Of a stretch of 64,000 bases of DNA, positions 17,553 to 25,673 are shown piece by piece. Location of the stretch: assembly GCA_964555285.1 (NCBI GenBank), contig CAZKRM010000009.1:40535-104534 (forward strand). Reading direction: 5' to 3'. This DNA is from JBBIQV01 sp964555285 (GTDB lineage: Bacteria > Nitrospirota > Nitrospiria > Nitrospirales > Nitrospiraceae). Position numbers and translations under genes: made by a program. Each line of letters starts with the position of its first letter. Positions within the stretch are counted from its first letter, which is position 1. Below the pieces are notes generated by a model. The model saw only the letters and a list, made by a program, of their open reading frames with translations. It made no database searches and was not told the DNA's origin.

Positions 17553-18319
17553 GTCGGCTGCAGGGGAAAGTGGCGATCGTGACGGGTGGCAATGCCGGCA
17601 TCGGGGAGGCGATTGCCAAGCTGTTTGCGCAAGAGGGGGCCGCCGTCGTCATCACCGGCCGGCGCAAAGAAGAACTCGAACGGGTGGTGAAGGAGATCGA
17701 GCGTGCGAAGGGCAAGGCGCTCGCCGTGACCGGATCCGTCACGGATGAAGTGCATGTCCGCGAGGTGGTCGCTCAGACCGTCCGTGCCTTCGGCGGGTTG
17801 AACATCCTGGTCAACAATGCGGGGATCGGCGAATTCGGGAAGAAGATCCATGAAACGGATGACGCTGCCTGGCACGCGGTCCTCGACGTCAACCTGACCG
17901 GCGTCTTCCGGATGACCAGAGCCGCGATCCCAGCGATGCTCAAGGACGGAGGCGGTACGATCGTCAACGTGTCATCCATTGCCAGCTTGGTCGGGATCCC
18001 GCTGTGCTCCGTGTACTCCGCCTCAAAAGGAGCCCTGGATGCGATGTCCCGCTGTATCGCCGTCGATTACGCGATGCAGGGGATTCGCTGCAATGTGGTC
18101 AATCCGGGATTGATCGACACCCCCATGGCGGCCAGCCTGCTGAGTAATCCTGACCAAACAGCGGAGGTGCTGAGTCATTACCCTCTTCGCCGCCCAGGGA
18201 AGCCGGAGGAGGTCGCGAAGATGGTGCTCTACCTGGCGTCCGACGACGCAGCCTGGGTCACCGGGGGGTCCTTCACCATCGACGGCGGGATGACGGTCTC
18301 GAAAGGAGGCTCTGTATGA
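17549..18319 (+). CDS. SDR-family NAD(P)-dependent oxidoreductase (FabG-like)
   Basis: A classical short-chain dehydrogenase of 256 residues: cofactor loop TGGNAGIGE (12-20), NNAGIGEF (about 89), catalytic Ser in NVSSIAS (about 142) and YSASK (about 155, Tyr and Lys). It lies between trmI and a small secreted protein, overlapping both by four bases. The substrate cannot be read from sequence; FabG-like 3-ketoacyl or alcohol oxidation are the usual options. The RRKEE after strand B suggests preference for NADP(H), which is an inference. Confidence 0.9.
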   Translation: MSRLQGKVAIVTGGNAGIGEAIAKLFAQEGAAVVITGRRKEELERVVKEIERAKGKALAVTGSVTDEVHVREVVAQTVRAFGGLNILVNNAGIGEFGKKIHETDDAAWHAVLDVNLTGVFRMTRAAIPAMLKDGGGTIVNVSSIASLVGIPLCSVYSASKGALDAMSRCIAVDYAMQGIRCNVVNPGLIDTPMAASLLSNPDQTAEVLSHYPLRRPGKPEEVAKMVLYLASDDAAWVTGGSFTIDGGMTVSKGGSV

Positions 18320-18663
18320 CAGGCAGGCCCATGAGAGACAGGCAGATCGTGCGCCGCCGGACCGTCATCATGCTCAGTTTCTTGATGCTCTGTCTTCTTG
18401 GAATGCCGGGAGTGTCGGTCCCGGCGGACACCGGAACAGAGTTTCCCGGAACTGTCCTTTCGGTCGATGCCGCCACAGGCAAATTCGCGGTGAAGAAAGA
18501 CAGCGGCGGCACACGCTTCACCTTTGTGGCCAACGACAACACCCAGTTCGAAGGAGGCCCTAAAAGTATCAAGGAGCTCAAGCAGGGCGACCACGTCCTG
18601 GTTCTGTATCAGGTCACTGGCTCTCAATACATCGCGCTCAAGGTGACCGCGAAAGGAAAATGA
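18316..18663 (+). CDS. Secreted small beta-rich protein (DUF5666-like)
   Basis: The 115-residue product has a basic n-region, a hydrophobic signal segment (about residues 17-34), and a beta-barrel-like domain with GTVLSVDAATGKFAVKK, then TRFTFVANDNTQFE and LKQGDHVLVLYQV. This strand pattern is typical of DUF5666-type and other OB-like secreted domains that hold no known catalytic residues. It starts in the stop of the SDR gene (ATGA overlap), so it is co-translated. Function unknown. Confidence 0.75.
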   Translation: MTGRPMRDRQIVRRRTVIMLSFLMLCLLGMPGVSVPADTGTEFPGTVLSVDAATGKFAVKKDSGGTRFTFVANDNTQFEGGPKSIKELKQGDHVLVLYQVTGSQYIALKVTAKGK

Positions 18664-18666
18664 AGC

Positions 18667-18704
18667 CATCGGCTTTCAGCGATCAGCAAGCTGAGAGCTG
18701 ACTA
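18667..18704 (+). repeat. GCTGATCGCTGA-family intergenic repeat, copy A
   Basis: Contains the 12-mer TCAGCGATCAGC at 18676-18687 (reverse complement of GCTGATCGCTGA) and GCTGAGAGCTGA at 18690-18701. The first is shared with 36547-36558 and 63049-63060, the second with 36561-36572. Confidence 0.6.
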
Positions 18705-18727
18705 CTGTCCGTTGAGAGCGTTCAGAC

Positions 18728-19582
18728 ATGGACATCAACGCGCGCACACAGTTCTGCGGAGTCATCGGCAACCCGGTCGAACATTCTCTTTCTCCCTCGA
18801 TTCACAACGCGGCCTTCCAGAAACTGGGGCTGAACTTCGTGTATTTGGCCTGGAGGGTCGACGCAATCGGCGACGCGGTGAAGGGGCTTCGGGCCCTCGG
18901 CAACTTCCGTGGCGCCAGCGTGACCATCCCGCACAAGGTGTCCGCCATGCCGTTCCTCGACGAGGTGGACCAGACCGCGCGGTACATCGGGGCGATCAAC
19001 ACCATCGTGGCTGAGCAGGGCACGCTCACCGGCTACAACACGGATGCGACCGGGGCCATGCGCGCGCTACGTGATGGAGGTGTGACCTTCAAGGACAACC
19101 GTGTGGTGATGCTCGGCTCCGGCGGAGCCGCCCGCGCGATCGCGTTTGCATTGGCGGCAGAGGCGGGAGTTGCCCAACTCACGTTGCTCGGTATTGATGC
19201 CAAGGAACGTCACCAGCTCATCACCGATCTGCAAACAAAGACCGCGCTTCCGGTGCAAGAGGCTCAGCTCGATGAGCCGACACTCCGGCATGCGTTACCG
19301 GAGGCGCAGGTGCTGATCCATTGCACCCCCATCGGCATGCATCCGAAAGTCGAGGACACCTGCGTGCCGGCCGCGCTGCTGTATCCTGGTCTTACCGTGA
19401 TGGACATCGTGTATAACCCACGCGAGACTCGCCTCTTGAAGGAGGCGAAGGCCGCCGGATGTCGAGCCATCCGGGGGCTGGAGATGTTTCTCAATCAGGC
19501 AGCGGTGCAATTCGAGCTCTGGACCCACCAAAAGGCTCCGGCTGACGTGATGCGCGCGGTTCTCGAATCCCGTTTCTCATGA
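18728..19582 (+). CDS. aroE: Shikimate dehydrogenase
   Basis: Reduces 3-dehydroshikimate to shikimate with NADPH. The 284-residue protein shows the substrate-site SLSPSIHNAAF (about residues 20-30), catalytic lysine in VTIPHK (about 61-66), GAINTIV and YNTDATG (substrate Asp), and the NADP-binding GSGGAARAI. Near the C-terminus, GLEMFLNQAAVQFELWT is the conserved AroE helix. It sits next to aroK, so two consecutive shikimate steps are encoded together. The start has no strong ribosome site. Confidence 0.95.
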   Translation: MDINARTQFCGVIGNPVEHSLSPSIHNAAFQKLGLNFVYLAWRVDAIGDAVKGLRALGNFRGASVTIPHKVSAMPFLDEVDQTARYIGAINTIVAEQGTLTGYNTDATGAMRALRDGGVTFKDNRVVMLGSGGAARAIAFALAAEAGVAQLTLLGIDAKERHQLITDLQTKTALPVQEAQLDEPTLRHALPEAQVLIHCTPIGMHPKVEDTCVPAALLYPGLTVMDIVYNPRETRLLKEAKAAGCRAIRGLEMFLNQAAVQFELWTHQKAPADVMRAVLESRFS

Positions 19583-19652
19583 TGTTCCAGTCTCGAAATT
19601 GTACGAGCGTCCTCGCTCCTCACGCCTTACGCCTCACGCCTCACGGTGGCTG

Positions 19653-20153
19653 ATGAACATCGTTCTGATTGGCTATCGCGGGACCGGCAAGAGCACCGTG
19701 GGGAAAATCCTCGCGGCGCGACTCGGTCGTGAGTTGGTCTCAACCGATGCTGAAGTGACCAAGCGGGCCAAGCTGACCATCCCTGAAATCGTGCGGCAGT
19801 TTGGCTGGGAGCATTTTCGGGATCTCGAGTCGGAGGTGTGTCGCGATCTCGCGGCGAAAGACCAGCTGATTATCGACACCGGCGGCGGGGCCATTTTACG
19901 TCAACTGAACGTAGACAGTTTGAAGAAGAGCGGCACGCTGTTTTGGCTGACCGCCGGTGTCGAGACGATTACAGGACGTATCGGTGGCGATACGCAGCGG
20001 CCCTCCTTGACCGGCACCAAATCCTTCCTCGAAGAAATCCAAGACGTCTTGCGCGAACGGACGCCTAAGTACCAGGCAGCGGCCGATCACGTCATTACGA
20101 CAGAAGGCCGGTCGGTCGAGCAGGTGGCCGACCGTATCCTTGCCTCCCTCTAG
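19653..20153 (+). CDS. aroK: Shikimate kinase
   Basis: Phosphorylates shikimate at O3. The P-loop GYRGTGKST (residues 6-14) is at the start; substrate residues occur in STDAEVTKRA, and in FRDLESE and DTGGGAI; the LID arginine is in GDTQRPSL. At 166 residues it is normal for a monofunctional enzyme. ATG at 19653 is selected over an upstream in-frame start because the P-loop then begins at the expected distance. The 70 bases before it contain tandem ACGCCTC repeats. It follows aroE and precedes a tRNA. Confidence 0.94.
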   Translation: MNIVLIGYRGTGKSTVGKILAARLGRELVSTDAEVTKRAKLTIPEIVRQFGWEHFRDLESEVCRDLAAKDQLIIDTGGGAILRQLNVDSLKKSGTLFWLTAGVETITGRIGGDTQRPSLTGTKSFLEEIQDVLRERTPKYQAAADHVITTEGRSVEQVADRILASL

Positions 20154-20224
20154 CGGAACGAGAGACCGCGACCGTTGGGAGACTGTCCGATCTCCACATC
20201 TGATCCTGCCCGAACGCCCTCTCC

Positions 20225-20256
20225 TTGACAAACTTCCAACCGAAGTGATTGTAATA
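20225..20256 (+). promoter_or_regulatory. Probable promoter of tRNA-Arg
   Basis: TTGACA at 20225-20230 is a perfect -35 hexamer; TGTAAT/TAATAC (about 20250-20257) is the best -10, with a long spacer of 19-21 bases. Transcription would begin next to the tRNA at 20264. Confidence 0.45.
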
Positions 20257-20263
20257 CGTTCGT

Positions 20264-20340
20264 GCGCCCGTAGCTCAGTTGGATAGAGCGTCGGGCTTCG
20301 AACCCGCAGGTCGCAGGTTCAATTCCTGCCGGGCGCACCA
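20264..20340 (+). tRNA. tRNA-Arg (anticodon TCG)
   Basis: A 77-base cloverleaf with CCA encoded: acceptor GCGCCCG/CGGGCGC, D-arm with AGCTCAGTTGGATAGAGC, anticodon loop CTTCGAA (TCG), T-arm CGCAGGTTCAATTCCTGCG-like stem and the terminal ACCA. It is intact and lies between aroK and zwf. Confidence 0.95.
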
Positions 20341-20462
20341 ATTGTTGTACGGACTTCCACGCCACGGCCTGCCGCAGTCGCTCCGGTTGGTTGGTCCTGG
20401 GAAGAGATCAGGGCAGCCGACCTTATTGCAAGCACACGACGATCGCTGAAAGCCAGACACGT

Positions 20463-21983
20463 ATGACGTCGATCGACTTCGGAGCACAACGAGTAGGCCA
20501 GACGGTGGATCCTAGCATCATCGTGGTATTCGGCGCGGACGGCGACCTGACCAGGAGGAAGCTCATACCCGCTCTGCACAACCTTGCTGTCGGCAAACAC
20601 CTCCCGGAGCAATGTGCCATTGTCGGCTTCGCCATCACCCCGATGTCCACCCAGGAGTTTCGCGACAAGCTGAGTCGGGAGATCCGTGAGTGTGCGACGG
20701 ACCAGTCAGGCCTCCAGGAGTGGCTTGCCCAGCGCCTGTATTACCTGACCGGGGATTTTCGCGATGCCACGGCCTACCGGCGGCTCCACGAGATGATCGA
20801 GGAAGTGGATCAGAGGCATGGCGCTCACGGAAAGGTGCTCTTTTATCTCGCGACGGCTCCGAACTACTTCACTGAAATTGTCCGGCAACTGGGAACCCGA
20901 GGCTTGACGGTGGAGCGCGAGGGATCCTGGCGCCGCGTCATCATCGAAAAGCCATTCGGTTCGGATTTGGAGTCTGCGTACGCGCTGAACCGGGAGCTGA
21001 GCCGGGTCTTGAAAGAAAGTCAGATCTACCGGATCGACCACTATCTCGGGAAGGAAACCGTGCAAAATATTTTGGTCTTCCGGTTTGCGAACGGCATCTT
21101 CGAGCCGTTGTGGAACCGGAGTTACATCGACCATGTGCAGATCACCGTGGCGGAAAGTATCGGCATCGAACACCGAGGACGATATTACGACGCTGCAGGG
21201 GCGCTGCGCGACATGGTCTCGAACCATCTGCTGACACTGGTCTCCCTTATCGCTATGGAACCGCCGAATTCCTTCGATGCCGATGCCGTGAGGGATGAGA
21301 AGTCCAGAGTTCTTCGGGCGATTGTCCCCCTCGACCCGCTCGAGGTGCTACGATCGAGCGTGGCCGGCCAGTATGGGGAAGGGGCTATCGGGGGAAGCCC
21401 GGTCCAGGCCTATCGAGCGGAACCGCACGTGGCACCGGATTCCGATACGGAGACCTTTGTCGCGATGAAGCTCCTGATCGACAATTGGCGGTGGGCCGGA
21501 GTGCCGTTCTATCTGCGTACCGGAAAACGGCTGCCGAAGCGGGTGACGGAGATCGCGATCCAGTTCAAGGGCGCGCCACACATGCTGTTTCAGAAGACCC
21601 CCACGGAACATCTCGCGCCAAACCTGCTCGTCATTCGCATTCAGCCGGACGAAGGAATCTCCCTGCGGTTTGACGCGAAGATTCCCGGTCCGATGGTGCG
21701 AGTGGGGGCCGTGGATATGGAGTTCCAGTATGCCAAGTACTTCGGCGACGCACCGAGTACCGGGTACGAGACGTTGCTGTACGATTGTTTAGTCGGAGAT
21801 GGGACTCTCTTTCAGCGGGCGGACAACGTGGAAGTGGGGTGGAACGTCGTCCAACCGATCTTGGACGTATGGAAAAAGCTGCCGCGGGATGGCGTGCCCA
21901 TTTACCCAGCCGGAGCCTGGGGCCCAACGGAGGCAAACGATCTGCTGGGGCGCGACGGTCGCAAGTGGAGGAATCCGGACTGA
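20463..21983 (+). CDS. zwf: Glucose-6-phosphate 1-dehydrogenase
   Basis: Oxidises glucose 6-phosphate to the lactone with NADP, the entry to the oxidative pentose-phosphate route. The nucleotide motif FGADGDLTRRKLIPAL (about residues 21-36), EKPFGSD (about 162), and the active-site RIDHYLGKE (about 190-198) are intact, with the C-terminal domain to residue 506. ATG at 20463 is preferred to an upstream in-frame start because the Rossmann strand then lies near residue 20. It has no adjacent pgl or gnd in this window; the aldolase at 47.7 kb could provide the non-oxidative side. Confidence 0.95.
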   Translation: MTSIDFGAQRVGQTVDPSIIVVFGADGDLTRRKLIPALHNLAVGKHLPEQCAIVGFAITPMSTQEFRDKLSREIRECATDQSGLQEWLAQRLYYLTGDFRDATAYRRLHEMIEEVDQRHGAHGKVLFYLATAPNYFTEIVRQLGTRGLTVEREGSWRRVIIEKPFGSDLESAYALNRELSRVLKESQIYRIDHYLGKETVQNILVFRFANGIFEPLWNRSYIDHVQITVAESIGIEHRGRYYDAAGALRDMVSNHLLTLVSLIAMEPPNSFDADAVRDEKSRVLRAIVPLDPLEVLRSSVAGQYGEGAIGGSPVQAYRAEPHVAPDSDTETFVAMKLLIDNWRWAGVPFYLRTGKRLPKRVTEIAIQFKGAPHMLFQKTPTEHLAPNLLVIRIQPDEGISLRFDAKIPGPMVRVGAVDMEFQYAKYFGDAPSTGYETLLYDCLVGDGTLFQRADNVEVGWNVVQPILDVWKKLPRDGVPIYPAGAWGPTEANDLLGRDGRKWRNPD

Positions 21984-22428
21984 GCCCACGGGGCAGGTCC
22001 CTTCCGGCGTATCCACGCGATCGTCAGATTATCCGTGTTGTGCCATAAGCCGGTCCCAGCTGGATGCAATTCAGACCAACATGGGACTGAACAGACAAGC
22101 GGTTCTTCCAAACCCGATTGGGATGAGCGGTCGGTCTTGACCATCCCTGTCTAACTTCTGTCCGGCATCGGTTGAGCCGAGAGGGGATGCTCACTCTCTC
22201 GATAAGCCGATGACTGTCGGCTAAGTAACTGAAATAACGGGCTCTTGGCTGGGATTCCCATTGGGGACGGCGGAACTCCCCGGCGGTGGTATATTTTCTT
22301 GCATGGGAACGTATTGATGACCTCAATCCGGTTCCCTGCGCCAGGTAAGGCATCGCGCCTCCTGGATGAGATGCCCAAGGAACCACAACAACGTCTCACT
22401 AACCTGATTATTATGAGGAGTAGGACTT
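21984..22428. other. 445-base intergenic region before the Pal-like gene
   Basis: No open frame with family features on either strand. A TATATT near 22289-22294 could be a -10 element of the downstream lipoprotein, but no matching -35 hexamer is at the right distance, and no convincing terminator of zwf is visible. Confidence 0.5.
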
Positions 22429-23238
22429 ATGAATAGCCGGTACATCACACCGTGGATTATGGGAGTGGCGGGGCTCATTCTTATCGGTGGATCAGGCTGC
22501 AGCACCAAATGGACAGAATCCGGCGGCGACTCGGTCGAGCAAGGCTTGATGCAAGCGGATCGTTCAGGGGCCGACAGGCCGAACGCGGGTGGGCGCGGAA
22601 ACGAAACGCGATCCGGAACGCCGGGTGTAAGCGAATTCCCCGATCTCAGTCGGCGTGGTCATGACGGCTCCGACGGCGGCCCTCTGAGTGGCATCCAGTC
22701 GCTCACTCCCGGTCAGAGCCCGGACGAGGAACGGCTCAATCGCAATAGCGGCGACGCGGTCAGTGTCCAGCGTGCCACCCCTGATCGGAGCCCGGACGAG
22801 GAACGGCCCAATCGGGGAACCCTCGTGGCCAAAGGCCAAGGGTCGGAGAGTGCCGGCCGCAAGACCGCGCAGTTGCGTCGCGAGGAAGCGGCAGCCGTGG
22901 CGGCAGGGCTCAAGGATGTCTTCTTCGGCTATGACAGTTGGGCGATTCAGGAAGAAGGGCGGCAGGCCTTGACCCATAACGCCGAGTGGCTCAAAGAAAA
23001 TCCCCAGGCGCTCCTCAAGATTGAAGGCCATTGCGATGAGCGTGGCACGCAAGATTACAACCTAGTCCTTGGCGAGAAGCGGGCCAAAGCCACGCGGAGC
23101 TACCTCGTCGAGTTGGGGGTGAACACCAAGCAATTGGCCATCGTGTCGTATGGCAAGGAACAACCGTTCTGCTTCGATCGCAACGAACCGTGTTACCAGC
23201 AAAACCGGCGTGGCCATGTGCTGCTGCAAACGAAGTAA
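22429..23238 (+). CDS. Pal-like OmpA-family lipoprotein
   Basis: A 269-residue protein with signal peptide and lipobox GGSGC (Cys24), a long low-complexity linker, and a C-terminal OmpA/Pal domain (about residues 155-268). The domain has VFFGYDSWAI, KIEGHCDERGTQDYNLVLGEKRA (peptidoglycan-binding DxxG and NxxLxxxRA type residues, with ERGT typical of Pal), and VSYGKEQP. The linker carries an imperfect internal repeat, (Q/R)SPDEER(L/P)NR, twice. It tethers the outer membrane to peptidoglycan. No tolB or ybgF neighbours are present, so whether it is the Tol-system Pal or a paralogue is open. Confidence 0.88.
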   Translation: MNSRYITPWIMGVAGLILIGGSGCSTKWTESGGDSVEQGLMQADRSGADRPNAGGRGNETRSGTPGVSEFPDLSRRGHDGSDGGPLSGIQSLTPGQSPDEERLNRNSGDAVSVQRATPDRSPDEERPNRGTLVAKGQGSESAGRKTAQLRREEAAAVAAGLKDVFFGYDSWAIQEEGRQALTHNAEWLKENPQALLKIEGHCDERGTQDYNLVLGEKRAKATRSYLVELGVNTKQLAIVSYGKEQPFCFDRNEPCYQQNRRGHVLLQTK

Positions 23239-23461
23239 GCATCCTGCGAGCTGTTCTGGTGCCGTCGCGGTGCTTAAAATGACGACGGCTTGCTGAACGA
23301 AAACCGAGTTTTCCCACAAGCTGCTAGACGTGAGCGACAGTCCCCAGCCCTGGTCTCCGGTGCTGGGAACTGTGTTTCCCCCCGAAGAACAGCCGCACTC
23401 CCCTCACGAATCCCGCTGCTTCTCCCAGGTGGAACGATTCCCAGTGGCCATGGCTCGTCGT

Positions 23462-23500
23462 TGATTTCTCGCAACGAAAAGAGTATCCCTCTGCAACAAC
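23462..23500 (+). repeat. Upstream element copy 1 (shared with 24598-24635)
   Basis: TGATTTCTCGC...CGAAA...GTATCC...TGC.ACAAC; 30 or so of 38 positions agree with the second copy. Each lies upstream of a PilZ gene (23667 and 24707), suggesting a duplicated control region. Confidence 0.65.
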
Positions 23501-23540
23501 GCCGCAGGTGGAAAGAGGTGGGTGCACGGGAGATACGACT

Positions 23541-23587
23541 GCACGGCACGACGCCGTGCTCGGCGTCCTCACGAGCACGAGGGACGC
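23541..23587 (+). other. Structured leader before the first PilZ gene
   Basis: Two adjacent hairpins: GCACGGC/GCCGTGC with a five-base loop (23541-23559), then GCGTCCTC/GAGGGACGC with one bulged base (23563-23587), ending GGGACGCAAA. That last string is the 3' strand of the cyclic-di-GMP-I riboswitch core, but the matching 5' AGGGCAAA strand and tetraloop receptor are not seen. 23239-23666 has no supported gene. Confidence 0.4.
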
Positions 23588-23666
23588 AAACCGGAGGAAG
23601 GAACCGGCGGAACGGTCGGCCGACAGGGCAGAGAGGCGGAGTACTCAATCGACAGAAGAGGGGCTC

Positions 23667-23987
23667 ATGGAGAAACGAACGCAGCCGCGCTTCACCGCAC
23701 AGTTCAGAAGCACCTTGTCGGGCGGTCAGCAGGAGGGACAGGGGAAAACCCTCGACCTGTCCATCAGTGGATGCAAGATCGAGAGCGACCTGTCCGTGGT
23801 CGTAGGGTTACCCTTCGAGTGTCGCCTGTATGCCCCAGGACTCGATTGGCCCATCAGGATCGACGAGGCCGCCGTGCGATGGGTGAAGAGGCAGACGTTT
23901 GGATTGGAGTTCGTCCGTGTCCGGTCTGAGGAACAGAAGAAACTCAACAAGCTGATCAAGGACCTCACCGACGAACTCAAGGCGTAA
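23667..23987 (+). CDS. PilZ-domain protein 1 of a tandem triplet
   Basis: A single PilZ domain of 106 residues with the cyclic-di-GMP binding motif RTQPR (RxxxR, residues 4-8) and DLSISG (DxSxxG, about 31-36), so ligand binding is likely intact. Downstream it has the beta-barrel pattern ending VRWVKRQTFGLEFVRV and a C-terminal helix (EEQKKLNKLIKDL). It has no effector domain, so it acts by binding a partner. Length is identical to the two following paralogues, but sequence is the most diverged. Start ATG is 23667; an in-frame longer frame begins at 23508 but is not conserved. Confidence 0.85.
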   Translation: MEKRTQPRFTAQFRSTLSGGQQEGQGKTLDLSISGCKIESDLSVVVGLPFECRLYAPGLDWPIRIDEAAVRWVKRQTFGLEFVRVRSEEQKKLNKLIKDLTDELKA

Positions 23988-24008
23988 CAGTCCGCTCGTG
24001 CGAGTCCG

Positions 24009-24329
24009 ATGGAGCAGCGAAAACATCAGCGTTTCGACTTCCAACTGCCGGTGTCGTTCTCGGGGGGCGATGCGGCGGGAGGCGGCCTCATCACCAACCT
24101 TTCGACCGAAGGCTGTGCAATCGTGAGCAAGGAGCCCGTTCGCCCCACGACGTTTCTCGCCCTGCGTCTCCGACTTCCAGAACATTCCTCCTCGTTGCGC
24201 GTCGAGGCTGCGGAGGTCCGTTGGGCGAATGCCAGGGGATTCGGTCTGCGATTCATTCATCTGCGGGCGGAAGAGCAGGAGCGGCTCCAGCGATTCATCA
24301 CGGTGCTCGAAGCCGGCCAGAATAATTGA
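24009..24329 (+). CDS. PilZ-domain protein 2 of a tandem triplet
   Basis: 106 residues, RKHQR (RxxxR, 4-8) and NLSTEG (NxSxxG), both needed for cyclic-di-GMP binding. It is strongly similar to copy 3, sharing FSGxDxAGGGLxTNLS, FLALR(L/I)xLP, VEAAEVRW and HLRAEEQER. It starts 22 bases after copy 1 and is probably cotranscribed. Basic adaptor function is inferred; the target is unknown. Confidence 0.87.
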   Translation: MEQRKHQRFDFQLPVSFSGGDAAGGGLITNLSTEGCAIVSKEPVRPTTFLALRLRLPEHSSSLRVEAAEVRWANARGFGLRFIHLRAEEQERLQRFITVLEAGQNN

Positions 24330-24429
24330 GAAAGTCGCGCATTGAGCACGACGACCGAGACGGCGGTCAGCGAAACCTCCCTCCGGGTTCTCCTCCTTTA
24401 CATCCCACGCATGAGTGCTAGGCTTTGAT

Positions 24430-24477
24430 CGGGACATGTCGCCGGGCAGGCGAATGCCTTCTGGGCAACGTGTCCCG
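24430..24477 (+). other. Imperfect hairpin between PilZ copies 2 and 3
   Basis: CGGGACA (24430-24436) pairs perfectly with TGTCCCG (24471-24477); the 34-base interior could form an additional short stem. No U-run follows, so it is not a simple terminator. No gene is supported in 24330-24706. Confidence 0.35.
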
Positions 24478-24597
24478 GCTCAGAGAGGTGCGGCGATGAT
24501 ATGTGGGGCCGTTTTCAGCATTCTGTGAGAGTCCCTCGCCGATCCTGCCGGTTTCTTCCTCGATGCATGCCTCCATTCGACCCTGAGCCGCGGCCTG

Positions 24598-24635
24598 TGA
24601 TTTCTCGCGGCGAAAGCGTATCCTGTTGCGACAAC
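24598..24635 (+). repeat. Upstream element copy 2 (shared with 23462-23500)
   Basis: Second copy of the TGATTTCTCGC...GTATCC...ACAAC element, about 72 bases before the GTG of PilZ copy 3. In copy 1 the distance to the ATG is about 166 bases. Confidence 0.65.
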
Positions 24636-24706
24636 CTACAAGCCTGACGAATCCATTGAGCGAATCGGTATGGATCGGCGCCACGCGATCCACACGGGAG
24701 CGTCTA

Positions 24707-25027
24707 GTGGACAGACGGAAGTGTCAGCGCTTCGAAGTCCAACTCCCGGCGTCGTTCTCGGGGAACGATGAAGCAGGGGGCGGCCTCGTCACCAATCTCT
24801 CGAAAGACGGCTGCGGCGTCGTCAGCGAAGAGCCGGTCCTCTCTGCGACGTTTCTCGCCTTGCGCATCCAACTGCCAGGCCGGCACTTCCCGCTGCGGGT
24901 TGAGGCGGCAGAAGTGCGATGGACGAGCGGGGCGGGGTTCGGCCTGGAATTCATGCACCTGCGTGCGGAAGAGCAGGAACGGTTCCACCGATTCATCGCC
25001 GCGCTCGAAGCCAGCCGGAATAACTGA
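24707..25027 (+). CDS. PilZ-domain protein 3 of a tandem triplet
   Basis: The GTG at 24707 gives 106 residues and aligns end to end with copy 2 (RKCQR at residues 4-8, NLSKDG). FSGNDEAGGGLVTNLS and FLALRIQLPG are nearly identical to copy 2, as is the C-terminal EEQERFHRFIAALEA. No better start exists upstream, because TAG precedes the GTG. It has its own duplicated upstream element, so it may be separately regulated. Confidence 0.85.
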   Translation: MDRRKCQRFEVQLPASFSGNDEAGGGLVTNLSKDGCGVVSEEPVLSATFLALRIQLPGRHFPLRVEAAEVRWTSGAGFGLEFMHLRAEEQERFHRFIAALEASRNN

Positions 25028-25203
25028 GGCGATTCCGCAGTGGTGCTGAGTCAAAGGTCAGTACTGCCCAATCACAATCGAAGCGGCCTTGGGTTGTCTC
25101 TGGCGGCACAGGACCCGGTACCAGCCTGTAAGCCGAGTCGAGGCTGCTGCCGAAACCCGGGGCCCCGATTGAGCGATGGGAAGCGGCGCATCCAGGACAC
25201 CGT

Positions 25204-25461
25204 CTACGCCTCCAGCGTTCTCACGAACTCGCGCGCGCGGACCAGATCCTCTCTGGTGCAGAGCTGCTTCTCGATCAGGAGATGCTCCAGCGCCGCAACC
25301 CGGGCGGTCACCTCCGGCAGTATCATGTCGATCTGATCGCGCAGGTCGTGCAGACGGTGGCTTAGCCCCGAATCCCCGCTCTGGGCGGCTGATCCCTTCT
25401 TCGCCCGACGAACCGGTCGACGTCGCTCCGGCTTCCGCGGAAGCTTCTTCTTGGATGGCAT
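25204..25461 (-). CDS. Small basic/coiled-coil hypothetical protein
   Basis: AGGAGGGA lies three bases before the ATG at 25461, which is used instead of the in-frame start at 25518. The 85-residue product opens with a Lys/Arg-rich tail (PSKKKLPRKPERRRPVRRAKK) and continues with a heptad-like helix (HRLHDLRDQIDMILPEVTARVAALEHLLIEKQLC...). The tail could bind nucleic acid and the helix could dimerise. No family recognised. Confidence 0.65.
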   Translation of the reverse strand: MPSKKKLPRKPERRRPVRRAKKGSAAQSGDSGLSHRLHDLRDQIDMILPEVTARVAALEHLLIEKQLCTREDLVRAREFVRTLEA

Positions 25462-25673
25462 GGCTCCCTCCTGGGTGAGATTCTTCCTGTACCCGGCCTT
25501 GCAGGATCGGTCAAGCACGATTCCAAGCCAATTTCCACCCCCTTGACTCGTCCCTCCGGTAGGTCCATGCTGCGTCTCGCTTCGTGTACGTTGCAGGGGA
25601 ACGTTGTCGGACCACGATCATGCGCAGCAAGGATCCCTCCGCAGCGATACCCGTGCCGAAAGGGGAACCGGCC

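Noticed and set aside
23400..23667. Cyclic-di-GMP-I riboswitch
   Set aside because: Only the string GGGACGCAAA matches; the 5' AGGGCAAA strand and tetraloop receptor are absent, so it is listed as a structured leader only.
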